Below are positions 57,659 through 64,000 of a stretch of DNA of 64,000 bases, piece by piece (positions within the stretch are counted from its first letter, which is position 1; each line of letters opens with the position of its first letter). The position numbers and the translations under genes were made by a program. The DNA is from CAZYHS01 sp964647545 (GTDB lineage: Bacteria > UBA10199 > GCA-002796325 > 1-14-0-20-49-13): the NCBI GenBank assembly GCA_964647545.1, contig CAZYHS010000007.1, positions 9,652-73,651 on the forward strand, given 5' to 3'. The notes beneath the pieces were generated by a model. The model was not told where the DNA came from. It was given only the letters and a program-made list of their open reading frames with translations, and made no database searches.

Positions 57659-58033
57659 TCACCAGCCGCTATAGCTTCTGGTGGTTGTTCTGATCCATCC
57701 TATTTCGGGATTGTATTCGTACGGGTTGCCAAAAATGTCGACCAGCTTGCCTCTTTTTGCCACAGATTCGGGGACGTAACTTCTAACAGCCCCGTCTTTT
57801 GTTCTGTAGGTGGAGCTCATAAGTTCATTGACATCTTTGGGAACTCTGCCGTTAGTGTAAACAAAACCGATAACGCCGGTCCTTAAAGCTCTAAGTTCGT
57901 AAATAAGCGACTCTTCTTTATAACGCACGGCCTGAAGATAGAACATCGTGCCGTAAATGGCGGCGATGACCAACAGCACGCCGAGCACGCTTAGCCAATC
58001 ATTCGAGCTTCGTCTAAGAGAAAGATAGCTCAT
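57659..58033 (-). CDS. GspG/pilin-like membrane protein without prepilin peptidase site, copy 2
   Basis: 124 residues. One N-terminal membrane helix (WLSVLGVLLVIAAIYGTMFY), then EESLIYELRALRTGVIGFV and VDIFGNPYEYNPEIGW, a segment like the C-terminal beta region of GspG-type pseudopilins (D.WG.P..Y). No G-F/V-T-x-x-E cleavage motif exists. It is paralogous to the next gene upstream; both end in ..TTxxYxxW. Confidence 0.72.
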   Translation of the reverse strand: MSYLSLRRSSNDWLSVLGVLLVIAAIYGTMFYLQAVRYKEESLIYELRALRTGVIGFVYTNGRVPKDVNELMSSTYRTKDGAVRSYVPESVAKRGKLVDIFGNPYEYNPEIGWIRTTTRSYSGW

Positions 58034-58041
58034 AAAGATAC

Positions 58042-58437
58042 CTACCAGTTTTCGTAACCTTTTGTCGTGCTGCCGACTTTTCCGGTGGCTTTGTCGTAAC
58101 TGAACACATTGCCGAAAGCATCGACGGGATTATTATCCTTATTGAGCTTGATTCCCGTAAGGTAATCGCCCGATCTGTCGCCCAAAGTATATTTTTGGGT
58201 GGCCAGCACGGTCAAATCCCCCGGGACGTTCTTATTGACAGTTACGTAAAGCTGAACCGCCGTTCTAAGCGAACGAAGTTCCATCATTAGCGCATCTTCT
58301 TTTGCCGACTTTCCGGCGACATACGATCTGTAACCGAAAATCGACGCGGCGAGAGCCACCACAAGAAGAATGGCTGTTATCTCCCAACGTCTGCGTTTTT
58401 TAGGCGTTCCCATCACCTGCTGTTCTACATTGTCCAT
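58042..58437 (-). CDS. GspG/pilin-like membrane protein without prepilin peptidase site, copy 1
   Basis: 131 residues. A basic N-terminus (GTPKKRRRWEI), one membrane helix (AILLVVALAASIFGYRSYV), then DALMMELRSLRTAVQLYVTV and VDAFGNVFSYDKATGKVG. Same layout as the 124-residue neighbour: MELRSLRT against YELRALRT. MSHA loci carry a membrane protein (MshF) at this place; these two may be its counterpart, by position only. Confidence 0.72.
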   Translation of the reverse strand: MDNVEQQVMGTPKKRRRWEITAILLVVALAASIFGYRSYVAGKSAKEDALMMELRSLRTAVQLYVTVNKNVPGDLTVLATQKYTLGDRSGDYLTGIKLNKDNNPVDAFGNVFSYDKATGKVGSTTKGYENW

Positions 58438-58467
58438 TGTTCCCCCTTTTGAAGTGTTGATAATAAT

Positions 58468-59688
58468 TTATTTCCCGCCCGGCTGCAAAACAACGCTCGA
58501 AACTTTCCACATCGGAAGGAAAATCGCGAATGCAAGCAGCGCGACCATAACAAAAATAAAACCCAATAGCAAGGGTTCAAGCATCGTAGTCAACTGCTCA
58601 AGCATGTGCGAAACCTCATCGTCGTAAAAAGCGGCCGCATTTTCTAGCATGTCGTCCAATGAACCGGTCTGTTCACCGATGGCCGCGCTTTCGGTCATTA
58701 AAGCCGAGAAGTATTTTCGCCTTGCCATCGAGTCGCCAAGCGAAGAACCGGTCTCGACCTCGCTCTTTATTTGATTGACCTCGGCCTCATAAGCTTTGTT
58801 GCCGATGGTTTTGGCCACGATCTGCAACGATTCGGCCAGCGGAAAGCCGCTCTTGTAAAGAGTCGCCAGCAAATGTCCGAAACGCGCGTTGGAAACCATC
58901 ATGTGCAACTTACCGAAAACGGGGAGACTAAATTTCATCCGATCGACATTAAACCGCCCCTTCTCGGTGGAGGCATATTTTTTAAATCCTACAAAACCTC
59001 CTATCCCGAGCGTCAGCATCACATACCAGTAACTCGCAAAAAAGTTACTGATCCCCATCAGGATGCGCGTAGGTAGCGGAAGCTGCGCTCCGTAACCTGA
59101 GTAAAAACTTGCGAACCCCGGTATCACAAAGATCATCATTACAAAGACCACGATAACAAAGACCGTAATGACAATTTTGGGATAGAGCGTCGCCGACTTG
59201 ATGCCCGAAATAAGCGTGTACTCTTTTTTCAAAATACTGGAGAGATCCTTTAACGTCCCTTCAAGCACGCCTCCGGCCTCTCCGACTCCGAGCATATTGC
59301 AATAGAGCTCATCGAAATAATCGCCGTGCTTGGCAAAGGCGTCTTTAAGGCTCGAGCCGCTCGACACGTCCTGCTGAATTTTTTCGATTGCGCGGCCTAA
59401 ACCTTTGTTGGGGGTCTGCTTGGAAAGCGTCGTCAGCACTCTGTCGATGGGGATGCCTGCCCTGAAAAGAGCCTCAAACTGGCGGGTGAACGCGATGATG
59501 TCGTTAACGTTGGCTTTCTTTCGTCGAAGAAATTTCGGGAGAGAAAAATCAAGACCTTTGGCGGCGACAAGCACGGGAAGCAGCCCCATATCGGCGACCG
59601 CCTTTTTTGCGGCGGCGGGATTTTTCGCCTCGACCTCGCCGGTGGCCAAACCGCCCGACATATCTCTGGCCTTGTAAGTAAAAATCAT
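58468..59688 (-). CDS. pilC: Inner-membrane pilus platform protein PilC/GspF (MshG-like)
   Basis: 406 residues. N-terminus MIFTYKARDMSGGLATGEVE, then two cytoplasmic T2SSF domains (FTRQFEALFRAGIPIDRVL; FGHLLATLYKSGFPLAESLQ) and three membrane helices. EAGGVLEGTLKDLS and EQTGSLDDMLENAA are the paired conserved motifs. It couples the motor ATPase to pilin polymerisation. Confidence 0.93.
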   Translation of the reverse strand: MIFTYKARDMSGGLATGEVEAKNPAAAKKAVADMGLLPVLVAAKGLDFSLPKFLRRKKANVNDIIAFTRQFEALFRAGIPIDRVLTTLSKQTPNKGLGRAIEKIQQDVSSGSSLKDAFAKHGDYFDELYCNMLGVGEAGGVLEGTLKDLSSILKKEYTLISGIKSATLYPKIVITVFVIVVFVMMIFVIPGFASFYSGYGAQLPLPTRILMGISNFFASYWYVMLTLGIGGFVGFKKYASTEKGRFNVDRMKFSLPVFGKLHMMVSNARFGHLLATLYKSGFPLAESLQIVAKTIGNKAYEAEVNQIKSEVETGSSLGDSMARRKYFSALMTESAAIGEQTGSLDDMLENAAAFYDDEVSHMLEQLTTMLEPLLLGFIFVMVALLAFAIFLPMWKVSSVVLQPGGK

Positions 59689-59708
59689 CTTATTTCCCTA
59701 TCGATCGT

Positions 59709-61382
59709 TTAGCTTGCCACTCTTAGAACTTCGGCGGCGGTAGTAACGCCGGCCTTTATCTTTTGAACTCCGTCGGCGACTATTGTTCTGTGTCCGCCGG
59801 CGCTTAGAACGTCGTAAATATCTGCCTCTGTGGCCTTTTTCACGATGAGCTGTTTTATCTGGTCGTTGATAGTGACCATTTCAAATATTCCGATACGCCC
59901 GAGATAACCTGTGTTACGGCAGGCCTTGCAACCTTTTCCAATCATCTGTTTCGTGAGCGTTTTGTCACCGAGCTTACGGGCGTCCTTGGGATCGACGTCG
60001 GCCTCAACGGCGCATTTTGTACAAACCTTTCTCACAAGTCTCTGCGATAGAACTCCAAGCATCGTCGAAGAGATCAGAAAGGGATCGACCCCAAGATCGG
60101 ACAATCTCGCGATCGCCCCGACGGCGTCGTTGGTATGCAGCGTCGAAAAGACCAAATGTCCGGTCATTGCCGCGCGCGTCGCGATGTCGGCCGTCTCGCT
60201 ATCGCGTATTTCACCGACCATAATAACGTCGGGATCTTGCCTCAGCATGGCGCGAAGCGAGGTCGCAAAAGTAAGGCCGGCCTTCAAATTCACCTGCTGT
60301 TGATCAACGCCGGGGATCTCGTTCTCGACCGGATCTTCGATAGAAAGAATGTGTTTGTCCTTCGAATTTATCTTCATTAAAGATGCGTAGAGCGTCGTCG
60401 TTTTCCCCGAGCCGGTCGGCCCAGTCACAAGAAAGATGCCGTGCGGTTTAAGAATCAGTTCTTTGAATATTTCCAACTCTTCGGGAGAGAGACCAAGGCT
60501 TTCAAGAGTGATGAGGTTTCCCTTGCTTAAAAGACGTATGGCCGCCGCTTCGCCGAACATCGTAGGGTAAGTTGCGATACGAAGATCGACCTCTTTCCCT
60601 CCGATCTTTACACGCACACGACCGTCCTGCGGAACTCTGCGCTCGGCGACATCCATTCCGCCGATTATCTTTATGCGCGATATCACCGGAAGGTGCACCT
60701 GTTTTGAAAGGGCCGAAAATTCTTCCAGCACGCCGTCGATCCTGAAACGCACGATAACGCTGTCGCGGGTCGGCTCGATGTGGATGTCGCTGGCCCGTTC
60801 GTTGAAACCTTCGGTTATAATGTTGTTCACCGCGAGGACTATCTCTTTTCCGCTGGCCGCCTTTTTCAGATTATCGGCCACCCCCGCTTCGGGCTGGTTT
60901 TCGTCCTCGGGACGCACGAACTCAAGTTGACCGCTTCCGGCCTCCATAAGGCCGGTGCCGCGATAGACCTCTCTGATCGCGTTATTGATGTCCGACTCAA
61001 GGGCGAAAACAGGCGAAATCTCAAGCCCCAAAATATTTCTGATGTCTTCGAGCCCGTCGAGATCGAGCGGGTTTGAAGTGGCTATCGTCACCTTGTCTTC
61101 GATCCTGAATATCGGAATGGCGTGGTGCTTCTTGGCGAGCGAGACCGGAAGAAGCTTTGCCGTGCTCACGTCGATCTTATATTTTGGGAGCGAAATAAAG
61201 GAGGTGTTCATGCCGGCGGCAAGAGCTTTTAAAAGCTGTTCCTCGGTCACAAATTTTTTATCGATGAGTATTTTTTCGAGCGGATCGCCAAGCGTCTTTT
61301 GCGATTCCAAGGCGATTGCCAGCTGATCTTGAGTGATAAGTTTTTTATCGACCAATAGAGAAATAAGTCTTTTATCGACCAT
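59709..61382 (-). CDS. pilB: Pilus extension ATPase PilB/GspE (MshE-like)
   Basis: 557 residues from ATG 61382 (GGTGGGGG site). The N-terminus is a tandem MshEN-type domain (LLVDKKLITQDQLAIALESQ; ILIDKKFVTEEQLLKAL). Walker A is TGPTGSGKTTTLYA, the Asp box ILSIEDPVE, the His box GHLVFSTLHTND, and a tetracysteine zinc motif (VCTKC ... GCKAC) follows. The Gly residues of the c-di-GMP motif RLGxxL..xG are replaced here by Ile and Lys, so c-di-GMP control is doubtful. First gene of the pilus operon. Confidence 0.93.
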   Translation of the reverse strand: MVDKRLISLLVDKKLITQDQLAIALESQKTLGDPLEKILIDKKFVTEEQLLKALAAGMNTSFISLPKYKIDVSTAKLLPVSLAKKHHAIPIFRIEDKVTIATSNPLDLDGLEDIRNILGLEISPVFALESDINNAIREVYRGTGLMEAGSGQLEFVRPEDENQPEAGVADNLKKAASGKEIVLAVNNIITEGFNERASDIHIEPTRDSVIVRFRIDGVLEEFSALSKQVHLPVISRIKIIGGMDVAERRVPQDGRVRVKIGGKEVDLRIATYPTMFGEAAAIRLLSKGNLITLESLGLSPEELEIFKELILKPHGIFLVTGPTGSGKTTTLYASLMKINSKDKHILSIEDPVENEIPGVDQQQVNLKAGLTFATSLRAMLRQDPDVIMVGEIRDSETADIATRAAMTGHLVFSTLHTNDAVGAIARLSDLGVDPFLISSTMLGVLSQRLVRKVCTKCAVEADVDPKDARKLGDKTLTKQMIGKGCKACRNTGYLGRIGIFEMVTINDQIKQLIVKKATEADIYDVLSAGGHRTIVADGVQKIKAGVTTAAEVLRVAS

Positions 61383-61475
61383 GGGGCCCCCACCCTTTAA
61401 ATTGCTCAATGTGGATTATCGACTAACACAATTTGCGTCGCAGTTAAACACTTTTTACCGGCACACAGCAGCCAC

Positions 61476-61856
61476 CTAACGACATTCAAAAAGAAGATGG
61501 GTCACCCACCCTCTTGAACGCTCGGCGCACTGATGTTCCAAACACATTTTTCCGGGGCGGGTATCCTGTGAAGAATTCTTTGCAGGCGGACACGGCACTT
61601 TTACAGTTTGACATTTGGGTCCGGCGGCGTCGCTGACGGTCGTATGCATCTCTATCTCTCCGACGGAGGAAAAACCTCTTTCCCTGCAATATGCGGCCGC
61701 TTTAGCACGCGCCAAAGCTTCCGCATCAGACTTAGTACCGCGGGGTTCAGATGAAGAAAATGTTTCACCGGCTTCATTTGAGCTTTTGGCGTTCTCCCCC
61801 ATGCGTGCGCACGAGACAAGCAACAGCATGGAAATTGCAAACAGTTGAAGTTTCAT
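61476..61856 (-). CDS. Small Cys-containing lipoprotein
   Basis: 126 residues from ATG 61856, where a lipoprotein signal with lipobox LLVSC begins; longer in-frame starts lack one. The mature part has Ala/Lys-rich ALARAKAAAYCRERGFSSVG, then CQTVKVPCPPAKN and CLEHQCAERSRGW, a set of paired cysteines suited to disulfides. No family recognised. Upstream of the pilus operon on the same strand, with a 93-bp gap. Confidence 0.6.
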   Translation of the reverse strand: MKLQLFAISMLLLVSCARMGENAKSSNEAGETFSSSEPRGTKSDAEALARAKAAAYCRERGFSSVGEIEMHTTVSDAAGPKCQTVKVPCPPAKNSSQDTRPGKMCLEHQCAERSRGWVTHLLFECR

Positions 61857-61932
61857 AAAAGTGCCCGACACAGATATCGGCTCGCACTTTTTTTTGCAAG
61901 ACATGAAGTTGTTTTTTTTATATATTGACCCT

Positions 61933-62511
61933 ATGAAAAATTTAATAATCTATTGCCACCCGAACCCGAAAAGTTTCAACCGAGCGATCTTTGAAACGGT
62001 CAAAGAGACGTTAAAAAATTCGGGACACGAAGTTAAAACCCGCGAGCTTTACGAGCTCGATTTTTCGCCCGTATTAAAGCCGGCCGATTTCGAGGCGATG
62101 CACCAAAAGACCTACAGCCCCGAAGTTTTAGCCGAACAGAACGAAATTAAATGGGCCGACCAGATAATCATCGTCTCACCTGTCTGGTGGTTCTCGCTTC
62201 CGGCGATGCTTAAAGGTTACATCGACCGCGTTTTCAGTTTTGGATTTGCCTATTCTTATACCAAGGACGGTCCGGTCGGACTTTTGAAGAACAAAAAGGT
62301 GGCGATTTTCAACACGACCGGCGGCGCCGAAGATTTTTACAAGTCGAGCGGCATGATAAACAGCTTAAAACAAACGATAGACGACGGGATATTCGGCTTC
62401 TGCGGAATGGAAGTTGTCCTGCACAAATATTTCTTCGGCGTCCCCGCGACAACTCCGGAAGTCAGAGCCGGCATGCTTGCCGAGGCAAAAGTTCTCGCTT
62501 CAAAATTTTGA
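61933..62511 (+). CDS. NAD(P)H:quinone oxidoreductase, flavodoxin-like fold
   Basis: 192 residues from ATG 61933. NLIIYCHPNPKSFNRAIFE binds the flavin phosphate. VSPVWWFSLPAMLKGYIDRV is the NQO signature, followed by NTTGGAEDFYKSSG. It reduces quinones or similar acceptors by two electrons. A TATATT box ends six bases before the ATG and no ribosome binding site is seen, as for lexA. Convergent with engB. Confidence 0.88.
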   Translation: MKNLIIYCHPNPKSFNRAIFETVKETLKNSGHEVKTRELYELDFSPVLKPADFEAMHQKTYSPEVLAEQNEIKWADQIIIVSPVWWFSLPAMLKGYIDRVFSFGFAYSYTKDGPVGLLKNKKVAIFNTTGGAEDFYKSSGMINSLKQTIDDGIFGFCGMEVVLHKYFFGVPATTPEVRAGMLAEAKVLASKF

Positions 62512-62516
62512 TTTTC

Positions 62517-63095
62517 TTACTCAACGAACAGGGCTCTTATCAGCTCGCTGATACCGGTCCCTTTTTCGGCCGAGAACGGAATGAACGCCTTCACCGGAAA
62601 CTCAAGTGACTTGGCGATTTGCGATAGCCGGTGGCCTCTTTGAGCGCCGCTTATCTTGTCGATCTTATTTGCGATCAAAACGATCTCTTTTTCACGTGCG
62701 TGCAAACTGTAGAGCATCTCCAGATCGTCCTTTGTGGGGCCGACATTTGCGTCGATAATTAGGGCGACCCTCTTTTGCTCGTACTCGGAGTTAAAAAAGT
62801 ACCAGCAGATGAGATCTTCAAGTCCTTCTCTGACCTGCTTTGGCGCCTTTGCATAACCGTACCCCGGCAGATCGACCAGATAGAACGACCCGTTGATCAG
62901 AAAGAGATTGATCTCCTTAGTGCAGCCCGGGAACGAGGACGAACGTGCGAGATCTTTTTTTCCTGTAAGAGTGTTGATGACGCTCGACTTCCCCACGTTC
63001 GACCGGCCGATAAATGCTATCTGCGGAATTCCGTTGGAAAGAAGCTTGTCGGGACCGACTATGCTTTTTATAAATGTCGCCGAATTGATTCTCAT
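62517..63095 (-). CDS. engB: Ribosome biogenesis GTPase EngB/YsxC
   Basis: 192 residues. G1 FIGRSNVGKSSVIN, G2 PGCTKEINLF, G3 LVDLPGYGYAKAP, G4 ANKIDKI and G5 PFSAEKG are all present, and YGYA is diagnostic. It acts in assembly of the large ribosomal subunit and is usually essential. Confidence 0.95.
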   Translation of the reverse strand: MRINSATFIKSIVGPDKLLSNGIPQIAFIGRSNVGKSSVINTLTGKKDLARSSSFPGCTKEINLFLINGSFYLVDLPGYGYAKAPKQVREGLEDLICWYFFNSEYEQKRVALIIDANVGPTKDDLEMLYSLHAREKEIVLIANKIDKISGAQRGHRLSQIAKSLEFPVKAFIPFSAEKGTGISELIRALFVE

Positions 63096-63140
63096 AGTAA
63101 CCTCGAAACATGCACCTCAAAAAACACGTGACTTCAAAGC

Positions 63141-63180
63141 AAAACAGGCACCCGAAGCCCGAAAGCTCAAGTGCCTGTTT
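63141..63180 (-). terminator. Terminator originally serving the initiator tRNA
   Basis: AAACAGGCAC and GTGCCTGTTT form a 10-bp stem just beyond the CCA end of the tRNA fragment on the minus strand, followed by TTGCTTTG. Confidence 0.82.
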
Positions 63181-63184
63181 CTAT

Positions 63185-63229
63185 TGGTTGCGGGGGTTGG
63201 ATTTGAACCAACGACCTCCAGGTTATGAG
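63185..63229 (-). pseudogene. 3' half of initiator tRNA-fMet (CAT), probable attachment site
   Basis: On the minus strand CTCATAA (anticodon loop, CAT) is followed by CCTG, the variable region and T arm GTTGG-TTCAAAT-CCAAC, then CCCCGCA, A73 and CCA. A72 in the acceptor strand fits the C1-A72 mismatch of initiators. Upstream of the anticodon loop tRNA identity ends at once (ATTATCTAG), so no D arm or 5' strand exists. This is the form of a tRNA 3' end displaced by an integrative element. Confidence 0.85.
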
Positions 63230-63412
63230 CTAGATAATGCACTTTATACAAATGCTTGAAATATATGTTTTTTATAAATGGTTTTAATTAGTTACCCACT
63301 TTTGGACGTTGGAGAAAATCGGACAAAACACAACGACTATTGGGCCAATTGGACCTAACATTGGCCCCAAAAGTTGTCACTGAAAAAATATCAATAATTC
63401 AAAGAGGTAAAT
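63230..63412. other. AT-rich non-coding stretch at the edge of the integrated element
   Basis: 183 bases between the tRNA fragment and the first element gene. Lower GC than the chromosome to the left. No gene recognised; it should carry the promoter of the next gene. Confidence 0.5.
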
Positions 63413-63694
63413 ATGCCCAAGGGCGGACACAGAGAAGGCGCAGGTAGAAAAAAAGGTGTTTCAAATCTTCTTACAAGTGAATTGAGAGAGCGAATCAACG
63501 CTCCCAAGCTCATTAAATTGCTACAAGACATTGCCGAAGGAAAGATCGCCGGTTCTTCCGTTAGTGAGCGGAAGGACGCAGCCGTTGCCCTATTAAAGAA
63601 GGTTTTGCCTGATATGAGCCAGCAGAAGATAGAGGCCGAGATTCAAGAATTTGAGCCAATAACTATTGTTTACGATGATAAGGTAAATTACTAA
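63413..63694 (+). CDS. Small phage-type protein, terminase small-subunit-like N-terminus
   Basis: 93 residues with AGAGG ribosome binding site. The opening PKGGHREGAGRKKG is common in small terminase subunits and related phage packaging proteins. The rest is helical and charged (APKLIKLLQDIAEGKIAG; ERKDAAVALLKKVLP) and ends ITIVYDDKVNY. It lies just right of the displaced tRNA end, so it belongs to the integrated element. Exact function uncertain. Confidence 0.6.
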   Translation: MPKGGHREGAGRKKGVSNLLTSELRERINAPKLIKLLQDIAEGKIAGSSVSERKDAAVALLKKVLPDMSQQKIEAEIQEFEPITIVYDDKVNY

Positions 63695-63872
63695 AATAAC
63701 TGCTTAGGAATAACACCAAATGCCTTGGCTATTCGCTCTATTGAATCCAACGTGAGATTCACTGTGCCAGATTCGATTTTTGATAGTATTTATAATGCAT
63801 GTCCGCGCGGCAAGCAGCCTGCTCTTGAGTTAGCTTCAAGCGCATTCTCAACGCCTTGATGTTATCAGCCAT
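63691..63872 (-). pseudogene. XRE-family HTH regulator with frameshift
   Basis: From ATG 63872 the minus strand encodes ADNIKALRMRLKLTQEQAA, CRADMHYKYYQK, and after a one-base slip IESGTVNLTLDSIERIAKAF, GVIPKQLF and a stop. Together this is a complete XRE helix-turn-helix. A run of five T on the plus strand (63777-63781) would need a sixth to restore the frame. It may be a true mutation or a sequencing error. It overlaps the preceding gene by 4 bp. Confidence 0.75.
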
Positions 63873-64000
63873 CAGCTTTCTAAGGCAGTTCCTTTGCACC
63901 ACCTACTCATAAATTGCTCTTGCTAAATTAACCACCCCACTATAGTGACCATCCCCCCGAAAACCGTACCAGTTGAAACCTCATAAATAGTGGTATAAGA
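63873..64000. other. Right window edge, no gene assigned
   Basis: 128 bases inside the integrated element. No complete reading frame or RNA is recognised; a coding frame running off the edge cannot be excluded. Confidence 0.4.

Noticed and set aside
63933..64000. Short plus-strand frame near the window edge (ending PKTVPVETS)
   Set aside because: Too short, without ribosome binding site; cannot be distinguished from chance at the edge.

Overview
The window comes from a Gram-negative bacterium with moderate GC content and dense coding. Envelope lipoproteins, a Wzi-type outer-membrane protein, a type IV pilus secretin, Cys-rich DUF4215 repeats and an Orp/NifX-type ATPase cluster together suggest a deltaproteobacterium in the broad sense (Myxococcota, Desulfobacterota or UBA10199-like). 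No rRNA or universal marker proves this. A 100-N assembly gap at 37293-37392 shows the sequence is a draft scaffold.

Layout. 1-4.9 kb: a partial secreted Ntn hydrolase, a propeller-repeat lipoprotein and a cation/proton antiporter. 4.98-7.14 kb: a 2-kb accessory island bounded by two near-identical 80-bp direct repeats beside tRNA-His; it carries a nucleotidyltransferase two-gene module preceded by a palindrome, plus an unknown AT-rich gene. 7.9-11.5 kb: a DUF134 regulator followed by DUF5320, NifX-like, two MinD/ferredoxin ATPases, a second NifX-like and a NifU/IscU-like protein, an Fe-S or metal-cluster system whose cellular role is poorly defined. 11.5-16.7 kb: methyltransferase, cupin, LytM-like lipoprotein, hydrolase and a HelD-like helicase. 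16.9-19.2 kb: a tightly coupled isochorismatase / TrxR-like / RlmN-like radical SAM operon. 19.2-28.6 kb: a seven-gene minus-strand envelope glycolipid-type operon (SGNH hydrolase, PAP2, MMPL, Wzi, GT4, flippase, deacetylase).

28.7-36.3 kb: aldolase, peptidase, nitrilase, RlpA-like protein, Fe-alcohol dehydrogenase, RMD1-family protein and a putative Mn exporter. 36.4-38.2 kb: a secreted DUF4215 repeat protein interrupted by the gap. 38.3-40.2 kb: a lexA/dinB SOS operon with a readable promoter-operator that implies leaderless translation. 40.2-48.1 kb: two MFS transporters, trmFO, ilvE, adenosine deaminase, a molybdopterin-fold protein lacking the usual Cys, and Fe-SOD. 48.1-61.4 kb: a complete MSHA-like type IVa pilus locus on the minus strand (ATPase, platform, pilins, AAA, TPR, PilM/N/O, PilP-PilQ fusion); no pilT or prepilin peptidase is present. 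61.5-63.1 kb: lipoprotein, quinone reductase and engB. From 63.2 kb a displaced 3' half of an initiator tRNA marks the left edge of an integrated element that continues out of the window; it holds a terminase-small-subunit-like gene and a frameshifted XRE regulator.

The least-explained pieces are the direct-repeat island, the RlmN-like operon, the glycolipid operon and the large four-repeat pilin.
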